A stretch of DNA of 8,346 nt from the NCBI GenBank assembly GCA_041686915.1, contig JAWLDB010000121.1:1-8346 (forward strand), read 5' to 3'. Each line of letters opens with the position of its first letter. Within the stretch, counting starts at the first letter, position 1. Shown here in pieces: positions 6,417 to 8,346 of this stretch. This stretch comes from JAWLDB01 sp041686915. Lineage in GTDB: Bacteria; Bacillota; UBA994; UBA5500. Made by a program: the position numbers and the translations under genes. The notes beneath the pieces were generated by a model, which did no database searches, was not told the DNA's origin, and was given only the letters and a program-made list of their open reading frames with translations.

Positions 6417-6446
6417 GCATACTTGCGGCTTGTCCTGTTAAAACTA
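6417..6446 (+). promoter_or_regulatory. Candidate forespore (sigma-F/sigma-G type) promoter
   Basis: GCATA (6417-6421) matches the GYATA -35 element of Bacillus forespore promoters exactly. After 15 bases, GTTAAAACTA (6437-6446) matches the sigma-F -10 pattern GGNNANANTR at all fixed positions but one (T for the second G). Transcription would begin near 6452, some 35 nt before the ATG at 6488. The match to sigma-G (CATNNTA) is weaker. This fits the SASP-like motif in the gene downstream. Assigned by eye from remembered consensus sequences. Confidence 0.4.
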
Positions 6447-6487
6447 TGCGTTGAACCAAATCTTTTATGCAAGGAGCCGGTGAAACA

Positions 6488-6691
6488 ATGAGCAAACAAA
6501 AACCCCGTCGACATGAGAATATGTTGGCTGATGTAGAACGGTGGAATCTGGAACTAGCCAATGAAATAGGGGTAGTATCTGAAGTACGTACCGACTCGGC
6601 AACGTCGGGGCATCGACCGGTGCTGAAATCGACTCACTATTCGCCGACTCGCATACGTGAAGCGGACAAATCTAGCCCCAAACATAAGTAG
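6488..6691 (+). CDS. Small SASP-like protein, function unproven
   Basis: A basic, hydrophilic 67-residue protein with no signal peptide or membrane segment. Residues 14-29 run ADVERWNLELANEIGV, which resembles the first conserved region of alpha/beta-type small acid-soluble spore proteins (as in B. subtilis SspA, KLEIASEFGV). Glu22-Leu23-Ala24 would fit the germination protease GPR rule (Glu at P1, hydrophobic at P1', Ala at P2'). The second SASP region (aGsvGGxmvkrli) is missing; residues 30-67 are polar with many Ser, Thr, His, Lys and Arg. So this is not a canonical SASP; it may be a divergent or truncated relative, or the motif may be chance. The start is ATG 6488 with AAGGAG at 6471-6476, 11 bases upstream; the in-frame ATG at 6467 lies before that site and is rejected. 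A strong terminator follows 5 bp after the stop, so it is a single-gene unit. A real gene is likely; its role is inferred. Confidence 0.75.
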   Translation: MSKQKPRRHENMLADVERWNLELANEIGVVSEVRTDSATSGHRPVLKSTHYSPTRIREADKSSPKHK

Positions 6692-6695
6692 ACTC

Positions 6696-6723
6696 AAGGC
6701 CCTGCCGATTGGCAGGGCCTTTC
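6696..6723 (+). terminator. Terminator of the small SASP-like gene, shared hairpin with ypmA
   Basis: Positions 6696-6706 pair perfectly with 6711-6721 (11 bp, loop GATT): AAGGCCCTGCC against GGCAGGGCCTT, followed by TC in the plus direction. It begins 5 bp after the small gene's stop codon and lies 17 bp beyond the ypmA stop on the other strand, so it can serve both convergent units. The U-run is short on both sides, but the stem is very GC-rich. Confidence 0.85.
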
Positions 6724-6738
6724 ATGCGGCATAAACGG

Positions 6739-6921
6739 CTACATCTCGTAGATCTTGAAGGTCATCTCGTTTGAGCCTGTCTTGGTTAGGCCAAACATCA
6801 CCTTTCTATCCTTCAAAGTACGATTGCACATGTCTACGATCTTGTACAATTCTGGATGTGCAGCAATCTTCTGTGTAGCCAGCACTACCAATTTCTCTTC
6901 CTGTTTTTTCTCCTCGCTCAC
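6739..6921 (-). CDS. ypmA: YpmA family protein (DUF4264)
   Basis: A 60-residue cytoplasmic protein resembling B. subtilis YpmA, a small conserved Firmicutes protein of unknown function. The diagnostic core is PELYKIVDMCNRTLKDRK (23-40), then VMFGLTK and the C-terminal MTFKIYEM, as remembered for DUF4264. The start is GTG (complement of 6919-6921), with GAGAGGTG upstream at an 8-base spacing; this gives MSEEKKQEEK as N-terminus. Extending to an upstream ATG at 6990 would overlap the end of surE in another frame and add residues unlike the family. It starts 25 bp after the surE stop on the same strand and is probably cotranscribed. The gene ends at a hairpin shared with the convergent small gene. 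Confidence 0.88.
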   Translation of the reverse strand: MSEEKKQEEKLVVLATQKIAAHPELYKIVDMCNRTLKDRKVMFGLTKTGSNEMTFKIYEM

Positions 6922-6946
6922 GGCTAAAGCACCTCTCTCATCTAGT

Positions 6947-7735
6947 CTACTTAGGTTCCTTACCTGGTAGGGAAAGTTGCCATGTCTCAATAGTTTTCAA
7001 GAGTTTGTAATCGGTGAGATCAAAGTGGATGGGCGTAATCGAAACATAACCCTGCTGAACTGCCCAAACGTCCGTCGGTTCTGCATTGTCACTGTCATCG
7101 ATATCTCCAGCCAACCAGTAGTAGGTACCTCCCCACGGATCTTCCCTGCGCTGCACAGCATTCTGATAGCGCCGCCTCCCTAACACTGTTACCTTCACGC
7201 CTTTAGGGTAGTCACATTCTGGACCTGGAATGTTGATGTTTAGCAGAGTATCTGCGGGCCAAGGTTGGTTCCATACGGTTGATACAAGATAGCTTGCCAG
7301 CTTGGCTGGTTGTTCGTAGCAAGCTTGTCCATAGTGACACAGGGAAAAGGCTACGGCGGGTACGTCTAGCATCACTGCCTCCAAAGCGCCAGATACGGTG
7401 CCGGAATAGAGCACGTCTGTACCCAGATTAGCGCCGCGGTTGATGCCTGATACCACCAAATCTACTTCGCCGGGAAACAGACTTTCAATTGCCAGTTTGA
7501 CGCAATCAGCGGGCGTCCCGGACACGGCGTAGCTTTTTGTTGCCCCGGGCACATCCCGTTCCACGGCCCTCAGCGGTTCGTGCATCGTGATAGCGTGCCC
7601 AGTAGCACTCCGCTCCCTGTCAGGGGCAGCTACCAGCACCTCAGCAAAACTGGACAGGTGCTTGACGAGTTGATTGAGCCCAGGCGCGAAAATGCCGTCA
7701 TCATTTGTTACGAGAATACGCAAGTTACCACCCAT
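6947..7735 (-). CDS. surE: 5'/3'-nucleotidase SurE
   Basis: Metal-dependent nucleotidase that dephosphorylates 5'- and 3'-nucleoside monophosphates and, in some species, short polyphosphate. From the ATG at 7735 it has 262 residues, normal for SurE. The metal site is visible: Asp12 and Asp13 in RILVTNDDG, Ser43 in PDRERSATGHAIT, and Asn99 in SGINRGANLG. GTPADCVKLAI (73-83) and SGTVSGALEA (111-120) are also family motifs. Start choice is uncertain: ATG 7735 has GAGAGGAA at a long spacing, while TTG 7723 gives the classical MRILVTNDDG start with GGGTGG close upstream. A GTG at 7768 would begin upstream of a TATAAT box and is unlikely. It is followed by ypmA in a probable two-gene operon, and faces the sporulation lipoprotein gene divergently. 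Confidence 0.96.
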   Translation of the reverse strand: MGGNLRILVTNDDGIFAPGLNQLVKHLSSFAEVLVAAPDRERSATGHAITMHEPLRAVERDVPGATKSYAVSGTPADCVKLAIESLFPGEVDLVVSGINRGANLGTDVLYSGTVSGALEAVMLDVPAVAFSLCHYGQACYEQPAKLASYLVSTVWNQPWPADTLLNINIPGPECDYPKGVKVTVLGRRRYQNAVQRREDPWGGTYYWLAGDIDDSDNAEPTDVWAVQQGYVSITPIHFDLTDYKLLKTIETWQLSLPGKEPK

Positions 7736-7756
7736 TCGTATGTAAAATTCCTCTCT

Positions 7757-7762
7757 ATTATA
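7757..7762 (-). promoter_or_regulatory. Candidate -10 element (TATAAT) for surE-ypmA
   Basis: A perfect TATAAT on the minus strand, which would start transcription near 7750, about 15 nt before the ATG at 7735. No -35 is seen at 16-18 bases; a perfect TTGACA (7789-7794) lies 26 bases upstream, too far for normal sigma-A spacing. It may therefore be a weak or activator-dependent promoter. Confidence 0.35.
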
Positions 7763-7880
7763 CTGCACTGTCCTTGGCTCAGGCTAGCTGTCAACCAGGA
7801 CCTATCTTAAGTCTCTGTTCTGGTGATAACCGCTATGCAGGCAGCAGTTGAAACGCAACTTGCTTATATTACCAACTAAA

Positions 7881-7903
7881 CAGTTTTCCTCAACCTAAAA
7901 CTG
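7881..7903. repeat. Small inverted repeat between surE and the lipoprotein gene
   Basis: CAGTTTT (7881-7887) and AAAACTG (7897-7903) are perfect 7-bp arms around a 9-base spacer. It lies about 100 bp upstream of the lipoprotein gene in a 269-bp divergent spacer where no convincing promoter could be assigned. It may be an operator or a chance AT-rich hairpin. Confidence 0.25.
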
Positions 7904-8004
7904 ATAAATGGCAGCAAGTAGAAATGTTGGTATTAATCGCTCCAATTCAAAAACTCATATCAAACTATTAGTCGGGCAGGATAAACACAAGGAGGTGAGA
8001 CAGA

Positions 8005-8346
8005 TTGCAGCGTAAACTCGCGTTTTTTCTTCTGTTAGCAATATTCGTCGCTTCAATATCCGGTTGCGCAGCATTCAGGCGTCCAGCCCCAGCGCCCGGG
8101 CCGACTGCACCGCAAACACCGCAGGTAACACCAAACAGTCAGGTTCAACCTACTGTTGCTGACCAGATTGTGCAAATGGTCAACCGCATGACCGGTGTTA
8201 AGGCAAGTTACGCAGTCGTTATCGGCAACTTGGCCATGATTGGTGTAGACATGAAAGACCGCCTCAGCGGTGAGCAGGAAAATCAGTTCAAAGACCGTAT
8301 CGCAGCGGAGGTCAAAGCCAAAATGCCGCAGTTGGCGGAAGTCTGG
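8005..8346 (+). CDS. YhcN/YlaJ family sporulation lipoprotein, 3' end cut by window
   Basis: The first 114 residues are visible; the frame is open to the window edge. The N-terminus has Arg and Lys (QRK), a hydrophobic core (LAFFLLLAIFVASIS) and a lipobox ending Ser-Gly-Cys21, so it is exported and lipid-anchored. A Pro/Gln/Thr-rich linker spans about 26-48. From about 51 the sequence VADQIVQMVNRMTGVKASY followed by VVIGNLAMIGVDM fits the YhcN/YlaJ domain found on spore or forespore membranes and linked in Bacillus to spore coat/germination functions. The TTG start (8005-8007) is fixed by GGAGGTGA at 7991-7998, with the leader peptide beginning straight after it. It is divergent from surE. 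The family call rests on the domain start only, since the C-terminal half is not visible. Confidence 0.85.
   Translation, partial: MQRKLAFFLLLAIFVASISGCAAFRRPAPAPGPTAPQTPQVTPNSQVQPTVADQIVQMVNRMTGVKASYAVVIGNLAMIGVDMKDRLSGEQENQFKDRIAAEVKAKMPQLAEVW

Noticed and set aside
6467..6487. N-terminal extension of the small SASP-like protein to the ATG at 6467
   Set aside because: The AAGGAG ribosome site lies after this ATG and suits the ATG at 6488.
6922..6990. Extension of ypmA to an ATG at 6990
   Set aside because: It would overlap the surE 3' end out of frame and add residues not expected in the DUF4264 family; the GTG at 6921 has a good ribosome site.
7736..7768. Extension of surE to a GTG at 7768
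   Set aside because: It adds 11 residues absent from the family and would begin upstream of the likely -10 box.
7840..7870. Possible cre-like site near GTTGAAACGCAACTT
   Set aside because: The core lacks the spacing and purine of the cre consensus; the short AGTTG/CAACT dyad is likely chance.
1..8346. Search for CRISPR array, tRNA/rRNA, riboswitch, insertion sequence, phage or defence system
   Set aside because: No repeated spacer pattern, cloverleaf, transposase, integrase or defence-type domain was seen on either strand.

Overview
The window looks like chromosomal DNA from an endospore-forming Firmicute of moderate GC. Two things point there. The right end carries the start of a YhcN/YlaJ-type sporulation lipoprotein, and a YpmA-family (DUF4264) protein sits next to surE. 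A small protein in the middle carries a motif that strongly resembles the protease-cleavage segment of small acid-soluble spore proteins (SASPs). Start codons are mixed ATG, GTG and TTG with strong AGGAGG-type Shine-Dalgarno sites. The tandem M42 peptidases and the moderate GC would suit Sporomusa-like Negativicutes or Peptococcaceae, but the lineage is only a guess.

Layout, left to right. Positions 24-67 are a long, perfect, bidirectional terminator. On the minus strand follow plsY (62-670, acyl-phosphate:glycerol-3-phosphate acyltransferase, phospholipid synthesis) and an S41 C-terminal processing protease (733-1941). A 345-bp gap then precedes a ComF-like phosphoribosyltransferase (2287-3096) that has an unusual N-terminus. 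Further right on the minus strand are three overlapping M42 metallo-aminopeptidase paralogs, transcribed 6281 to 3224 and closed by a terminator at about 3181-3208.

The intergenic region 6282-6487 is divergent. It holds a 24-bp dyad, a sigma-A-like promoter, and a GCATA-N15-GTTAAAACTA match to forespore sigma-F/G promoters. It precedes a 67-aa plus-strand gene (6488-6691) with the SASP-like motif and a strong terminator. Convergent to it on the minus strand are ypmA (6739-6921) and surE (6947-7735), 25 nt apart and probably an operon. The window ends inside the plus-strand YhcN/YlaJ lipoprotein gene (from 8005).

Most of the content is housekeeping: membrane lipid synthesis, envelope proteolysis, peptide turnover and nucleotide salvage. 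No mobile element, CRISPR array, phage gene or recognisable defence system is visible. The parts most worth pursuing are the SASP-like small protein with its forespore-type promoter, the ComF-like protein lacking the usual zinc finger, and the triplicated M42 cluster.
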